A DNA stretch of 64,000 nucleotides, taken from contig NZ_PDLO01000008.1 of the NCBI RefSeq assembly GCF_002631205.1, positions 1 through 64,000 on the forward strand. The letters run 5' to 3'. Positions 47,112 to 55,943 of this stretch are shown here, piece after piece. The stretch is from Neolewinella marina. Its GTDB lineage: Bacteria > Bacteroidota > Bacteroidia > Chitinophagales > Saprospiraceae. The notes beneath the pieces are model-generated. The model had not been told where the DNA came from, did no database searches, and saw only the letters and a list, made by a program, of their open reading frames with translations. A program made the translations under genes and the position numbers. Each line of letters opens with the position of its first letter. The first letter of the stretch is position 1.

Positions 47112-48103
47112 GCGATATTTTTGAAAATGTCAATAATCCGCGTGCGTTGTTTTCCGTCAAAACATTGGTTCTGAAGATCCGGGTTGTTCCTGAACTGTTG
47201 GTCACCGATAAAACTTCTGAGGGTAGTTGCCATACCAACCCCGGTAAGGTACTCTTCCATCCTTTTTTGGTTATCGGCTATTTTGTATAATAACAGATTT
47301 TGGTTAACGCACAAATATTCATAGGACGTGGTACTCGGCGGGGTAACGGCAAACTTGGCTTCCTCCATTAACCCTACCATTCCTTCCGCACTGACCTTCT
47401 TAAAAATTTCCAGCTCAATATTGTTTTTGTGGATGTATGCCATAAGGGCATCTTCGTGCTGGAAAGCACTACCTAGTACGAGATTCACTTTACGATCCAC
47501 CACTCTATTCCGATACAGTAAGTCAAGAACAGCCAAGGTGTCATTGTTCGGGTCCGCGCCCCCCAAGCAGATAAAGATGCTAGATTTTGGGAACCGTTTG
47601 GCGCTGCGATTGTTGGCCGCCTGCAAGAAAGGGGGCCTCAGCAAACAATACTCCAATCCTGTATAGAGCAAAGTTTCCATTGGAACATCGTAATCTTCTC
47701 GGCTAAACCCCCCGGAATGGTTGATAATTACATCTGAATAGAATCTTTCCCGATGAATATCATCAATGCTGACTACTCTTAAGCCGTTGTTTTTCAACTT
47801 CAGCTGGTAATCCGCGCCAAAATGGTATCCATCAAGCACGACTAACGGGGGGTGACCTTCCGCAGTAGTATAGACTTTACTCAATCTAATTAACTGCTCA
47901 ACATCATCAAGTACTGCATCGAGTTGGACAACATCAAAACCATTCCCGCTCTCCCGGTTTTCCAGATACTGTGCTCCCTGCTGACACACGAATACAGCGT
48001 TAAAAGCCCCTTCTAGCATATGTGCCAACGCCGTACACCTGATCAGGTGGCCAAGCCCCATAGCGGGGCCACCGTCTACCCTAATCAATACCCGGTTATT
48101 CAA
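47108..48103 (-). CDS. pseG: UDP-2,4-diacetamido-2,4,6-trideoxy-beta-L-altropyranose hydrolase
   Basis: This 331-residue GT-B-like hydrolase removes UDP from the pseudaminic precursor. RVDGGPAMGLGHLIRCTALA contains the catalytic His of the G.GH motif, and IFICLGGADPNNDT and FAVTPPSTTSYEYLCVNQNL form the nucleotide site. It has no fused PseH acetyltransferase domain, unlike some homologues. Start is TTG at 48103, overlapping pseF by 8 bp. Confidence 0.92.
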   Translation of the reverse strand: MNNRVLIRVDGGPAMGLGHLIRCTALAHMLEGAFNAVFVCQQGAQYLENRESGNGFDVVQLDAVLDDVEQLIRLSKVYTTAEGHPPLVVLDGYHFGADYQLKLKNNGLRVVSIDDIHRERFYSDVIINHSGGFSREDYDVPMETLLYTGLEYCLLRPPFLQAANNRSAKRFPKSSIFICLGGADPNNDTLAVLDLLYRNRVVDRKVNLVLGSAFQHEDALMAYIHKNNIELEIFKKVSAEGMVGLMEEAKFAVTPPSTTSYEYLCVNQNLLLYKIADNQKRMEEYLTGVGMATTLRSFIGDQQFRNNPDLQNQCFDGKQRTRIIDIFKNIA

Positions 48104-48785
48104 TATTGTTATTTGTATATTTATACTTCATTTCTGCAAGAGCCCAATCGGATTCATTGTCAATATCGTGAGCATTCATCTCGGATATAACAATTCCAGT
48201 TGACGGCGACGCATACATTGTTCCCTGGCTTAGCATTTCATCAGGTCGATAACAATAGAACATACCTGCATCATGAAAAGCCGCTTCTAGATCCTGAGAG
48301 CGTGTAGCTTTAAAAGATGGGTAAAACATATCCAACTCGTCATTTACTGAAAATTTTAACGCCCTCTGTATTGGATAACCAAACTGCAAAATAGGAAATA
48401 CACTAACCCAATTTCCAGCATCCAATTTATGCATGGCCTCAGTTAGCAATTTGACTGTTACAAACGGTGCAGTTGCATATATACAACATGCCTCGTTGTA
48501 GATTGAGCCATAGTAGTTATGGACCTCTCTCAAAACATCAACGGTTGTAGCAAAATCATTACTGTTTATGGCACTGCGCATAAACGGTACTTCGGCGCCA
48601 AAACTTTTTGCAACTTCAGCAATTTCTAAATCATCCGTAGAAACAACCACTTTGTCAAAAAGCCTACTCTCCAATGCAACCTGGATCGAGTAGCCAATAA
48701 TGGGTTTACCCAAAAAAGGCCTAACGTTCTTCCGGGGAATACGTTTGCTGCCCCCACGGGCGGGAATGATAGCAAGCCTACCCAC
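48096..48785 (-). CDS. pseF: Pseudaminic acid cytidylyltransferase
   Basis: This 229-residue enzyme activates pseudaminic acid with CTP. It has the CMP-sugar synthetase start LAIIPARGGSKRIPRKNVRP, KPIIGYSI and VVVSTDDLEIAEVAKSFGAE. YPIQRALKF and FHDAGMFYCYRPDEML are PseF-type. The start is GTG at 48785, with an 8-bp overlap with pseC. It is clearly more AT-rich than the flanking housekeeping genes. Confidence 0.93.
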   Translation of the reverse strand: MGRLAIIPARGGSKRIPRKNVRPFLGKPIIGYSIQVALESRLFDKVVVSTDDLEIAEVAKSFGAEVPFMRSAINSNDFATTVDVLREVHNYYGSIYNEACCIYATAPFVTVKLLTEAMHKLDAGNWVSVFPILQFGYPIQRALKFSVNDELDMFYPSFKATRSQDLEAAFHDAGMFYCYRPDEMLSQGTMYASPSTGIVISEMNAHDIDNESDWALAEMKYKYTNNNIE

Positions 48786-49950
48786 CTATGAAGGCTTTTA
48801 CATGAGCAATGACGTGGTCCTGCTCCTCTTCCGTCAGGGTCGGGTACATGGGCAGGCTCAGGCCCCCGGCGTAGTATTCTTCGGAGCGGGACAGGTCCGC
48901 CTCGTTGTAACCTATGTCCTGGTAGTACGGCATCGTATGCACGGGTACGTAGTGAACCTGGGCGTAAATGTTCTGCTCCCGGAGATAGTCGTACAGTCCC
49001 CGCCGGTCGGCCACCTCGATGACGTAAAGGTGGAAAGCATGTCGGATGTCGGAAGCCGGTACGCCGTGGGCCTTCAGGATACCCGGTGCGCCCTGAAATG
49101 CCTCATCGTAGCGTTGGGCAATTTCCTGCCGGCGTTGCATGCCCGCTTTGGCGCGCGAAAGCTGGCTGGTGCCCAGGGCACAGAGGATATCCGGAATCCG
49201 GTAGTTGTAGCCCAACTGCTGCATTTCCATGTACCAGCCGCCGTGGTCGGGGTACCGCAGGTTCCCGCGGTCGCGGGTGATGCCGTGGGTCCGCAACATG
49301 CTTAGCCGCTCGTACAGTTCCCGGTTGTTGGTGGTGATCATACCCCCTTCACCGCTGGCGATATGCTTGACGGGGTGGAAGCTGAAGATGGCCAAATCGG
49401 CGTAGTTTCCGTTTCCGCACCACTGCTGCTCACCCTTGCTGTCGGTGAACCAACCTCCCGGGGCGTGACAGGCATCCTCGATGATCCACAGCCCGTGCTC
49501 ATCCGCAAGTTTGCGGAAGGCCTCCAGATCGACCGGGTAACCGGCAAAGTCTACGGGGATGATGCCGGCAAAGAAGCCGGCGGGTTTGCTTTCGATCAGT
49601 TCGCGTACCCGATCAATATCCAGGGTAAGGGTTTCGGGATCGATGTCCGCGAACCATACTTCCCCACCGCAGTAGCGCACGCAGTTGGCGCTGGCCGAGA
49701 AAGTAATTGGGGTGGTGATGACCCGCTTGCCCGGTTCGACCCCCAGCGCCAGGGCGCAGAGGTGAAGGGCCGCGGTACCGTTGGCCACCGCCACAGCGTA
49801 TTCCGCGCCAATGTACTCGGCAAACTTTACCTCGAATTCCTCGACCCGGGGTCCCGTGGTGAGGTAGTCGGACTTTAATGCCTCAACGACGGCGGCAATG
49901 TCCGCCTCGGTAATGTCCTGCTTACCGTAGGGGATGGAGTAGTTGCTCAT
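48778..49950 (-). CDS. pseC: UDP-4-keto-6-deoxy-AltNAc aminotransferase
   Basis: This 390-residue PLP enzyme adds the C4 amine in pseudaminic acid synthesis. Its opening IPYGKQDITEADIAAVVEAL and LTTGPRVEEFEVKFAEYIGA are hallmark PseC. The PLP Lys is in FSFHPVKHIASGEGGMITTN. It overlaps pseB by 4 bp (ATGA) and pseF by 8 bp. Confidence 0.95.
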   Translation of the reverse strand: MSNYSIPYGKQDITEADIAAVVEALKSDYLTTGPRVEEFEVKFAEYIGAEYAVAVANGTAALHLCALALGVEPGKRVITTPITFSASANCVRYCGGEVWFADIDPETLTLDIDRVRELIESKPAGFFAGIIPVDFAGYPVDLEAFRKLADEHGLWIIEDACHAPGGWFTDSKGEQQWCGNGNYADLAIFSFHPVKHIASGEGGMITTNNRELYERLSMLRTHGITRDRGNLRYPDHGGWYMEMQQLGYNYRIPDILCALGTSQLSRAKAGMQRRQEIAQRYDEAFQGAPGILKAHGVPASDIRHAFHLYVIEVADRRGLYDYLREQNIYAQVHYVPVHTMPYYQDIGYNEADLSRSEEYYAGGLSLPMYPTLTEEEQDHVIAHVKAFIGG

Positions 49951-50969
49951 ACTGAGAAGCTTGCGTCGACGTGGTCGACAATAAACTGACGCAACTCCTC
50001 TACCGACACCCAGTCGGTATTGGATCCGGAGTTGTAGCTGAAGCCGTTTTCCACCAGCTCGGCTCCAAATTTCTTTTTGAATTCCTTCAGGTCCCAGTTG
50101 GGGATGGATGGAATGATCGCGTAGTACTTGCCCATGTCGTAGGTGTAGAAGCTGTCGGAGGGCGTAATCATCTCCTCATGGATCTTCTCCCCGGGCCGGA
50201 TACCCACGATCCGCTGCTCCATCTCGGGGGCGATGGCCTCGGCTACGTCGGTGATGCGGTAGCTTGGAATCTTGGGGATGAATATCTCTCCCCCCCAGGC
50301 GTTGGCCAGGGCGTGAAATACCATGTCTACCCCACCGTCCAGGCTGATGTTGAAGCGCGTCATACGCGTGTCGGTGATGGGCAGGTATTCTTCGTCCCGC
50401 TTGTTCAGGAAGAAGGGAATGACCGAGCCATTCGAGCCCATTACGTTTCCGTAGCGAACCACCGAAAACTTGATCGGATTCTTGCCCCGGATGTTGTTGG
50501 CCGCGATGAAGAGCTTATCGCTGGTCAGCTTAGTGGCTCCGTAGAGGTTGATGGGCGCGCAGGCCTTATCGGTACTCAGGGCAACGACGCGTTCCACCCC
50601 GGCTTCCATGCAGGCATAGATTACGTTCTCAGCCCCTCCGACGTTGGTTTTGATGCACTCCGATGGATTGTACTCCGCTAGGTGGACGTGCTTCATGGCT
50701 GCAGCATGGATGACGTAGTCAACTCCCTGCATGGCACGCACCAACCGCTCCCGGTCGCGGACGTCGCCAATGAAGTAGCGCATGGCAGGATATTTCTCGG
50801 TCGAGTATTCCTGCGCCATGACGAACTGCTTTTGCTCGTCCCGACTGAAGATGACAAGTCGCCGTACGTTCGGCCACTGGCTTAGGATGCGCCGCGTAAG
50901 CGCTTTTCCCAAGGAGCCCGTGCCGCCAGTAATCAGTACAGACTTATCGTTGAGGTTCAAGTTTTCCAT
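49947..50969 (-). CDS. pseB: UDP-N-acetylglucosamine 4,6-dehydratase (inverting)
   Basis: This 340-residue SDR starts the pseudaminic pathway: C4 oxidation, C6 dehydration and C5 inversion of UDP-GlcNAc. It shows the NADP motif LITGGTGSLGKALTRRIL, the catalytic region STDKACAPINLYGATKL with the YxxxK pair, and PITDTRMTRFNISLDGGVD. It is first in the operon, with a consensus promoter ending ten bases before the ATG. Confidence 0.96.
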   Translation of the reverse strand: MENLNLNDKSVLITGGTGSLGKALTRRILSQWPNVRRLVIFSRDEQKQFVMAQEYSTEKYPAMRYFIGDVRDRERLVRAMQGVDYVIHAAAMKHVHLAEYNPSECIKTNVGGAENVIYACMEAGVERVVALSTDKACAPINLYGATKLTSDKLFIAANNIRGKNPIKFSVVRYGNVMGSNGSVIPFFLNKRDEEYLPITDTRMTRFNISLDGGVDMVFHALANAWGGEIFIPKIPSYRITDVAEAIAPEMEQRIVGIRPGEKIHEEMITPSDSFYTYDMGKYYAIIPSIPNWDLKEFKKKFGAELVENGFSYNSGSNTDWVSVEELRQFIVDHVDASFSV

Positions 50970-50978
50970 ATAAGGTCA

Positions 50979-51009
50979 CAAAGGTAGGTGAAAATTGAGA
51001 ACGACCAAA
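50979..51009 (-). promoter_or_regulatory. Promoter of the pse operon, near-leaderless
   Basis: On the minus strand TTTG (51009-51006), a 19-nt spacer and TACCTTTG (50986-50979) match the Bacteroidota promoter consensus exactly. The ATG of pseB is at 50969, so the leader can be only a few bases long. Confidence 0.8.
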
Positions 51010-51136
51010 CCAGGCAGGAGCGGGTAGGCCGCCCTTGGTATTTAGCGTTTGACTCAGGAATTTCTGTGGGATGAGGGGCGGTTCCAGCCCCAACATGCGA
51101 TCGATAGACGGCGGACGCGCGCGCTGCTTTCCGATC

Positions 51137-51817
51137 CTAGGGCGTCCCGGGTTTGAACACCGGCACTTCCGGAAACGCCCGGTAAACCAGGTCGGATTCC
51201 GGCCGCAAAATTACCCAAGCGGTCAGGAATAGGATCTTCAAGTCCACCCAAAATGACTGGTTGGCCTGGTACCATTCCTCCACCCGCCCCTTGTGGGGGT
51301 AGATCACGTCGCGGTAGTAAGCCCAGGTATCGCCGCCGCGGTCGCGTACGGCCGTGATCAGTTGCTCCTCGTCCCGGAAGACAATGCTGCCAATGCCGGT
51401 GATACCGGGCTTAACGTTGTAGATGACTTCTTGAACCTCCGGCGGATACTGGTCAAAGCTCTTTTGCATGACCGGCCTGGGCCCCACAAAACTCATATCT
51501 CCAAACAGGACATTCAACAACTGGGGTAGCTCGTTGATCTTGGACTTCCGCAGAAAGCCCCCCATGGGGGTAATGCGCGGATCCTTTGCCGTAGTGATGA
51601 TACCGCCCTTCATATTAGGACTGTCCTTTAACATCGTGGCGAATTTGTAGATGTTGAACAGTCGATTGCGGTACCCCACCCTTTCCTGCAGGTAAAACAC
51701 ATAACCTTCACCCGTAAGTTTTAACCCGATTACAATAGGGATCAGCAACGGACTTAGTACCAGCAGCGCCAGTAGTGCAAAGACAAAATCAAAAAATCGT
51801 TTGACGGCTGGGTACAT
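51137..51817 (-). CDS. PglC/WcaJ-type phosphoglycosyl transferase
   Basis: This 226-residue monotopic enzyme should move a phospho-sugar from UDP-sugar to undecaprenyl phosphate, starting the repeat unit. A membrane re-entrant helix (about 8-34, FFDFVFALLALLVLSPLLIP) precedes the catalytic core: YKFATMLKDSPNMKGG, INELPQLLNVLFGDMSFVGP, and YNVKPGITGIGS. The catalytic Asp-Glu dyad of PglC reads Asn95-Glu96 here. Short size (no N-terminal CoA-binding-like extension) fits PglC. It lies 2 bp from the dehydratase gene, so the bacillosamine-like sugar is its likely substrate. Confidence 0.9.
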   Translation of the reverse strand: MYPAVKRFFDFVFALLALLVLSPLLIPIVIGLKLTGEGYVFYLQERVGYRNRLFNIYKFATMLKDSPNMKGGIITTAKDPRITPMGGFLRKSKINELPQLLNVLFGDMSFVGPRPVMQKSFDQYPPEVQEVIYNVKPGITGIGSIVFRDEEQLITAVRDRGGDTWAYYRDVIYPHKGRVEEWYQANQSFWVDLKILFLTAWVILRPESDLVYRAFPEVPVFKPGTP

Positions 51818-51819
51818 AC

Positions 51820-53037
51820 TTACATTTTCTGGTCGAGTGAACGACCGGTTTCAATGTGCTCAAAATTAGGAATGAAATCTGCCATAAGGCTAACGATCGC
51901 GGCCTTGTCGATTTTGGTATCCTTAAACAGGGCCTTCAGTTTGGCAAACATGACTTCAATTTCCTCCACGCTCTTGCGCCCGGCGTTCTGGATCACTCCC
52001 AGCTGCTCAAAACGAGTGTGGTCCACGTTCTCTCCTTCGGTAAAGAACTCCTCGTAGGGCTTTTCACCCGAAGTGCTGCTCCCGAAGAAGTAGACTGGAT
52101 AGTGGGTAGTTTCTTCGGTGAGCTGAGCCGCCTGTTCCCGGGCCTCCTGCTCCGTTTTGCAGTATAACGGCTCGTAAGCACCGTATTCACGCAGAAAATC
52201 AACGGCAATACTAGAAAAGGTCCGCATCTGCTCCTCTCGCAGATTGGGGAAGAAAATTTCTCCGCTGCGGCCCAATACACAGGCCAGTAGGCAAAGCTGG
52301 CCGGACTCCTCCGGACTCACGAAATACCGCCTCACATCATTCGGCGAGCTCAACGGCTGCTCTTTCATCATACGCTCGAGAAAGCCGAAAAGCAGGCTGC
52401 CGTTCGAAAAAGCGACGTTGGCAAAGCGTGCGGTGCTGATCTTGAGACGGTCGGAATAAGCAAGAATGACTTCCTCCATGAGCTTCTTGCTGGCCCCCAT
52501 CACATTCACTGGATTGGCAGCCTTATCGGTGGAGACACAGAAGAAATGCTTTGGTGGGTAAGCCAGTAGAAGTTCCAGCAAATGCTTGGCCTTCAGGACG
52601 TTGTTGTCCACCATTGCCTCAATCGAGTAGTGGTCCTTCTCACTGCGCACGTGCTTGTGGGCGGCGAAGTTGGCCACAATGTCAAATGGACCTTCATTTG
52701 CCATGATCTTGGCAAATACCGGATCGCCAAAATTGATCGGGTAGGGTTTATAGTCTTCCGGTACGTTCAGGTCGGCGGCGGAGCGCAGGTCCCGGGTCAA
52801 CTCGGTAAGGCCGTTCTCGTTCGTATCCACTACGTACAGCTTCGCCGGGCGAAACTTGAGCAGTGCGCGGATAAAGGAGGAACCGATGGTGCCCGCACCG
52901 CCGATGACCAGGGCCGACTTGCCGTCGATTTCCCGGGCCAGGTCGGCGTGGTAACGGGCCAGATCAACCGTGAAAAGGCTTTCGTCCCGCTCGGTTACGT
53001 AGCGGCTAATGAAGTTGTTGAGGCTGAAGTGTTTCAT
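51820..53037 (-). CDS. UDP-GlcNAc 4,6-dehydratase, soluble CapD/LegB-like
   Basis: This 405-residue SDR lacks the membrane domain of PglF and has about 40 extra N-terminal residues. It shows ALVIGGAGTIGSSFIRALLK, NFAAHKHVRSEKD and the retaining-type catalytic block STDKAANPVNVMGASKKLME, in which Met replaces the usual Tyr, as in FlaA1/PglF-type enzymes. It should make the 4-keto-6-deoxy substrate used by the LegC aminotransferase next to it. Confidence 0.9.
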   Translation of the reverse strand: MKHFSLNNFISRYVTERDESLFTVDLARYHADLAREIDGKSALVIGGAGTIGSSFIRALLKFRPAKLYVVDTNENGLTELTRDLRSAADLNVPEDYKPYPINFGDPVFAKIMANEGPFDIVANFAAHKHVRSEKDHYSIEAMVDNNVLKAKHLLELLLAYPPKHFFCVSTDKAANPVNVMGASKKLMEEVILAYSDRLKISTARFANVAFSNGSLLFGFLERMMKEQPLSSPNDVRRYFVSPEESGQLCLLACVLGRSGEIFFPNLREEQMRTFSSIAVDFLREYGAYEPLYCKTEQEAREQAAQLTEETTHYPVYFFGSSTSGEKPYEEFFTEGENVDHTRFEQLGVIQNAGRKSVEEIEVMFAKLKALFKDTKIDKAAIVSLMADFIPNFEHIETGRSLDQKM

Positions 53038-53052
53038 TGGTGTATATGGGCT

Positions 53053-54189
53053 TTATTCCTGGTAAAAGGCTTTGATCGTGTCTACTACCTCCGCGAGCTG
53101 GGCCTCGCTCAACCCGCTGGAACTGGGAATGCTGATGGCGGTAGCGTGTACCCGGTTGGCGTTGCGATTTTCGGTGACGTAGCGCAGCCCGGCGTACATC
53201 GGCAGTTGGTTCATGGGGGTCCAGAAGGGCCGCGACTGTACCCCCCGGTCGTTGAGGTAGGTCAGCAACTCGCGCATCCGTCCGGTGCGGAAAGTGAAGA
53301 GCCAGCAGTTGGGGTCCACCCCTTCCGTGACTTGCTGAAACTCGATGTCCCCGACGCCGGCGAGCTGCTCGCGGTAGAAGGCGTCCATGCGTTTTTTGTA
53401 GTTGATCAGCTCGGGCAGTTGCTCCATCTGGGCCAGGCCGATCGCCGCCAGCACGTTGACCAGCCGGTAGTTGTAGCCCACCTCGTCGTGGAAATAGTCC
53501 AGGGGGTCAGTCTTGGCCGTGGTAGTCAGGTGCTTGGCCCGGGTGGCCAGCGCCTCGTCCTGGGTGAAGAGCATGCCCCCGCCCCCGGTGGTGATGATCT
53601 TGTTGCCGTTGAAACTGCTGGTCCCGAATACGCCGAAGGTACCCGCGTGACGGCCCCGGTAGGTTGACCCCAGGGCCTCGGTGCTGTCTTCGATCACCGG
53701 CAACCGGTGGCGTTCGGCCAGTTGCATCAGCCGGTCCATATCACACATGTTGCCCAGTACATGTACGGGCATGATGGCGGCGATGCGCCGGTCGTCGGCT
53801 TTGAGGATGCAAACCCCGTCCTGCAGGTAAGTATCCTCCTTTAGGAAGCGCTCCAGCAGATCCAGGTCCAGCTGCCAGCTTTCCGGATCGATATCCAGCA
53901 ACAGTGGCTCGGCCTTGGTGTAGGAGATGGCATTTAGGGTGGCCACGAAGGTCAGGTTGGGGGCCAGCACGTAATCTCCCGTGCCAATGCCCAGCAGGTT
54001 CATGGCCGTGTGGAGTCCCGCCGTACCGTTCATGCACGAAATGGCGTAGCGGCTCCCGGTGAAGTTGGCGATGGCATCCTCAAATTTCCCAACGTAGGCC
54101 CCGGCAGTAGATACCCATCCCGTATCCAGGCATTCTTTGACGTAGGTCCATTCGTTACCGGCCAGGTGGGGGATGGAAAGTGGGATCAT
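53053..54189 (-). CDS. legC: LegC family aminotransferase
   Basis: This 378-residue PLP enzyme begins IPLSIPHLAGNEWTYVKECL followed by DTGWVSTAGAYVGKFE, the LegC hallmark. PLP Lys is in GTSSFNGNKIITTGGGGML. Family members make UDP-4-amino-4,6-dideoxy-GlcNAc for legionaminic acid or diacetylbacillosamine. The other legionaminic genes (LegG, LegI, LegF) are absent, so the bacillosamine-like branch is favoured. The acyltransferase gene lies 4 bp upstream in the operon. Confidence 0.93.
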   Translation of the reverse strand: MIPLSIPHLAGNEWTYVKECLDTGWVSTAGAYVGKFEDAIANFTGSRYAISCMNGTAGLHTAMNLLGIGTGDYVLAPNLTFVATLNAISYTKAEPLLLDIDPESWQLDLDLLERFLKEDTYLQDGVCILKADDRRIAAIMPVHVLGNMCDMDRLMQLAERHRLPVIEDSTEALGSTYRGRHAGTFGVFGTSSFNGNKIITTGGGGMLFTQDEALATRAKHLTTTAKTDPLDYFHDEVGYNYRLVNVLAAIGLAQMEQLPELINYKKRMDAFYREQLAGVGDIEFQQVTEGVDPNCWLFTFRTGRMRELLTYLNDRGVQSRPFWTPMNQLPMYAGLRYVTENRNANRVHATAISIPSSSGLSEAQLAEVVDTIKAFYQE

Positions 54190-54193
54190 AGGC

Positions 54194-54820
54194 TTAGATT
54201 GGTTTTGCGGGATTTCCTACAACGGTGGCGCCGGGTGGCACGTCGCGCAAAACTACGGAGCCGGCGCCGATGATGGCGCCTTCTCCTACCTGAACCCCCG
54301 GCAATACCGTGGCACCGGCGCCAACTAATGCGCCTTTTCCGATAGTAACGTTGCCAGCCAGGATGGCTCCCGGACCTACGTGAGCGTAGGCACCCACATT
54401 GCATTCGTGATCGACCTGTGCTCCGGTGTTAATGATAGCGCCCAGCCCGATGACTGCGAATGTGCTTACGGAGGCTTGCATAGCGATTAGCGCGGCCCCC
54501 TCAAGGAGGGCACTCTCAGAAACGCTAGCCGATGGATGGATCACCCCGGCCGCTATCAGCAACCCGGTTTCTTGGATGTACCGAAGCAGATCGTGGCGGA
54601 GACGATTATCTCCAACCGCAGGAAAGAACGCCGCGGCGGGGGCGTTGTTGAGGGTTAGGTCCTTTTCTCGGCCCAAGTAAGGCAAATTGAAAGGGTCCCA
54701 TTCCTTTTTCTCCCGATCGTAATATCCAATCACCTTTCGCTTCGTCTGTTGAAGCGCATCACATACTACATAAGCGTGGCCAGAATAGCCCAACAGGGCT
54801 ATGTATTCTATTCTGTTCAT
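54194..54820 (-). CDS. PglD/NeuD-type sugar N-acyltransferase
   Basis: This 208-residue protein has a Rossmann-like N-terminal part ([17 protein letters not shown]) that binds UDP-sugar and a left-handed beta-helix. The catalytic His138 and the second His147 lie in [20 protein letters not shown], aligning with His125 and His134 of C. jejuni PglD. It ends [12 protein letters not shown]. It should acetylate the C4 amine of the LegC product with acetyl-CoA. A larger paralogue carrying a lipoyl arm is encoded 13 bp upstream. Confidence 0.92.
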   Translation of the reverse strand: MNRIEYIALLGYSGHAYVVCDALQQTKRKVIGYYDREKKEWDPFNLPYLGREKDLTLNNAPAAAFFPAVGDNRLRHDLLRYIQETGLLIAAGVIHPSASVSESALLEGAALIAMQASVSTFAVIGLGAIINTGAQVDHECNVGAYAHVGPGAILAGNVTIGKGALVGAGATVLPGVQVGEGAIIGAGSVVLRDVPPGATVVGNPAKPI

Positions 54821-54833
54821 AGGGACGACTACC

Positions 54834-55943
54834 TTATTTGTCCGCTATATTCTTGAAGACATTTTCACCGTTGGTGATCAGTTGGTTGCTGCCAATACTG
54901 ACTCCCAGAAAAACGTTGCTGTTCATTCCAACCACCGTATTCGCTCCTACCGAAACCATACCAGCAAGGGTACTGGCTGGGGTAAGGTGAACATTATCGG
55001 ATAAAACGCAATCATGACTGATAATCGCTCCACTATTAATTATACAGTTACTGCCAATGGCTACATTACTTCCTACAAGAGCCCCGGCAAAAACCTGGTT
55101 GCCGGTTCCCATTTTAACCGACCGTTCGATGACGGCCCGGGGATGAACTAGGTTGGGAAACTGAAAGCCCATTTCCAACAACATATTATATAGTCGGGTC
55201 CTTACCCCGGGATTGGCCAACGCACCGATACCGATGACGGCTTTGGTAATACCCTTGTTATGCAACAAATCTGGTAAGTCGTCATTCGTACCGAGTACCG
55301 GCAGCCCAAATACTTCCGACGGCGATTGATCGGTACCGATGAAGCCAGCGCATTTCAGGCCGGGCTGCAATTCCAGCAGATCGAGGCAGGCCCCCGCGTG
55401 CCCCTGATCTCCGACAATCAGTACCGATTGAGCATCATATTGAAGCCCACCTATCCGGACGGCCGGTGCATTCTTGGAGGGCTTTTTGCCACCACTCTTT
55501 AGTCCGAGTTGCCTGCGTACCTCATTGGTTGTAATGAGTGAGGTGCCCGGAAAGTTAGCGTTGGTAAGCCCGTGCGTCTGCATCAAGTCTCGGGCCGCCC
55601 TGGAAACGCGTACTTCTACATCGCTGTGTCCGGTCAGCGATCCGGTTGCGGGTGTCAAGTCAGGGTCACTAGTCTGATCAGACGTTGATGACTGTCTCTC
55701 CGTCGTTATCTGGGCAAAGGTTTTGCCAGCAGCCACGTCGTCTCCCTCTTCTACGAGATAATAAATAAAGCCATCAGCCGGAGCCTCAAGTTCAAAATCA
55801 GCTTTTGAAGTTTCAAGTGCCCCAATGGTATCTCCTTCTTTAACCTGATCACCATTCACAAAATTCAGTTCGGTAACGCGGTAGAAATCGTCGCTGACGG
55901 TCTCCTTAGGAATAATAATGTCGATAGATTGATTACCGGCCAT
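54834..55943 (-). CDS. Lipoyl domain - E3-binding domain - PglD acyltransferase fusion
   Basis: This 369-residue protein has three parts. Residues 5-82 are a lipoyl domain with lipoylation Lys47 in [18 protein letters not shown]. Residues 112-148 are a peripheral-subunit (E3) binding domain ([20 protein letters not shown]). Residues 172-369 are a PglD-type domain: [19 protein letters not shown], then hexapeptides with catalytic-type His310 and His319 in [19 protein letters not shown]. The E2 catalytic (CAT-like) domain is missing, replaced by the sugar acyltransferase. ATG at 55943 overlaps the E1 gene end by 11 bp. I infer that E1 charges the lipoyl arm with an acyl group that the hexapeptide domain moves to an amino sugar. 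Confidence 0.92.
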   Translation of the reverse strand: MAGNQSIDIIIPKETVSDDFYRVTELNFVNGDQVKEGDTIGALETSKADFELEAPADGFIYYLVEEGDDVAAGKTFAQITTERQSSTSDQTSDPDLTPATGSLTGHSDVEVRVSRAARDLMQTHGLTNANFPGTSLITTNEVRRQLGLKSGGKKPSKNAPAVRIGGLQYDAQSVLIVGDQGHAGACLDLLELQPGLKCAGFIGTDQSPSEVFGLPVLGTNDDLPDLLHNKGITKAVIGIGALANPGVRTRLYNMLLEMGFQFPNLVHPRAVIERSVKMGTGNQVFAGALVGSNVAIGSNCIINSGAIISHDCVLSDNVHLTPASTLAGMVSVGANTVVGMNSNVFLGVSIGSNQLITNGENVFKNIADK

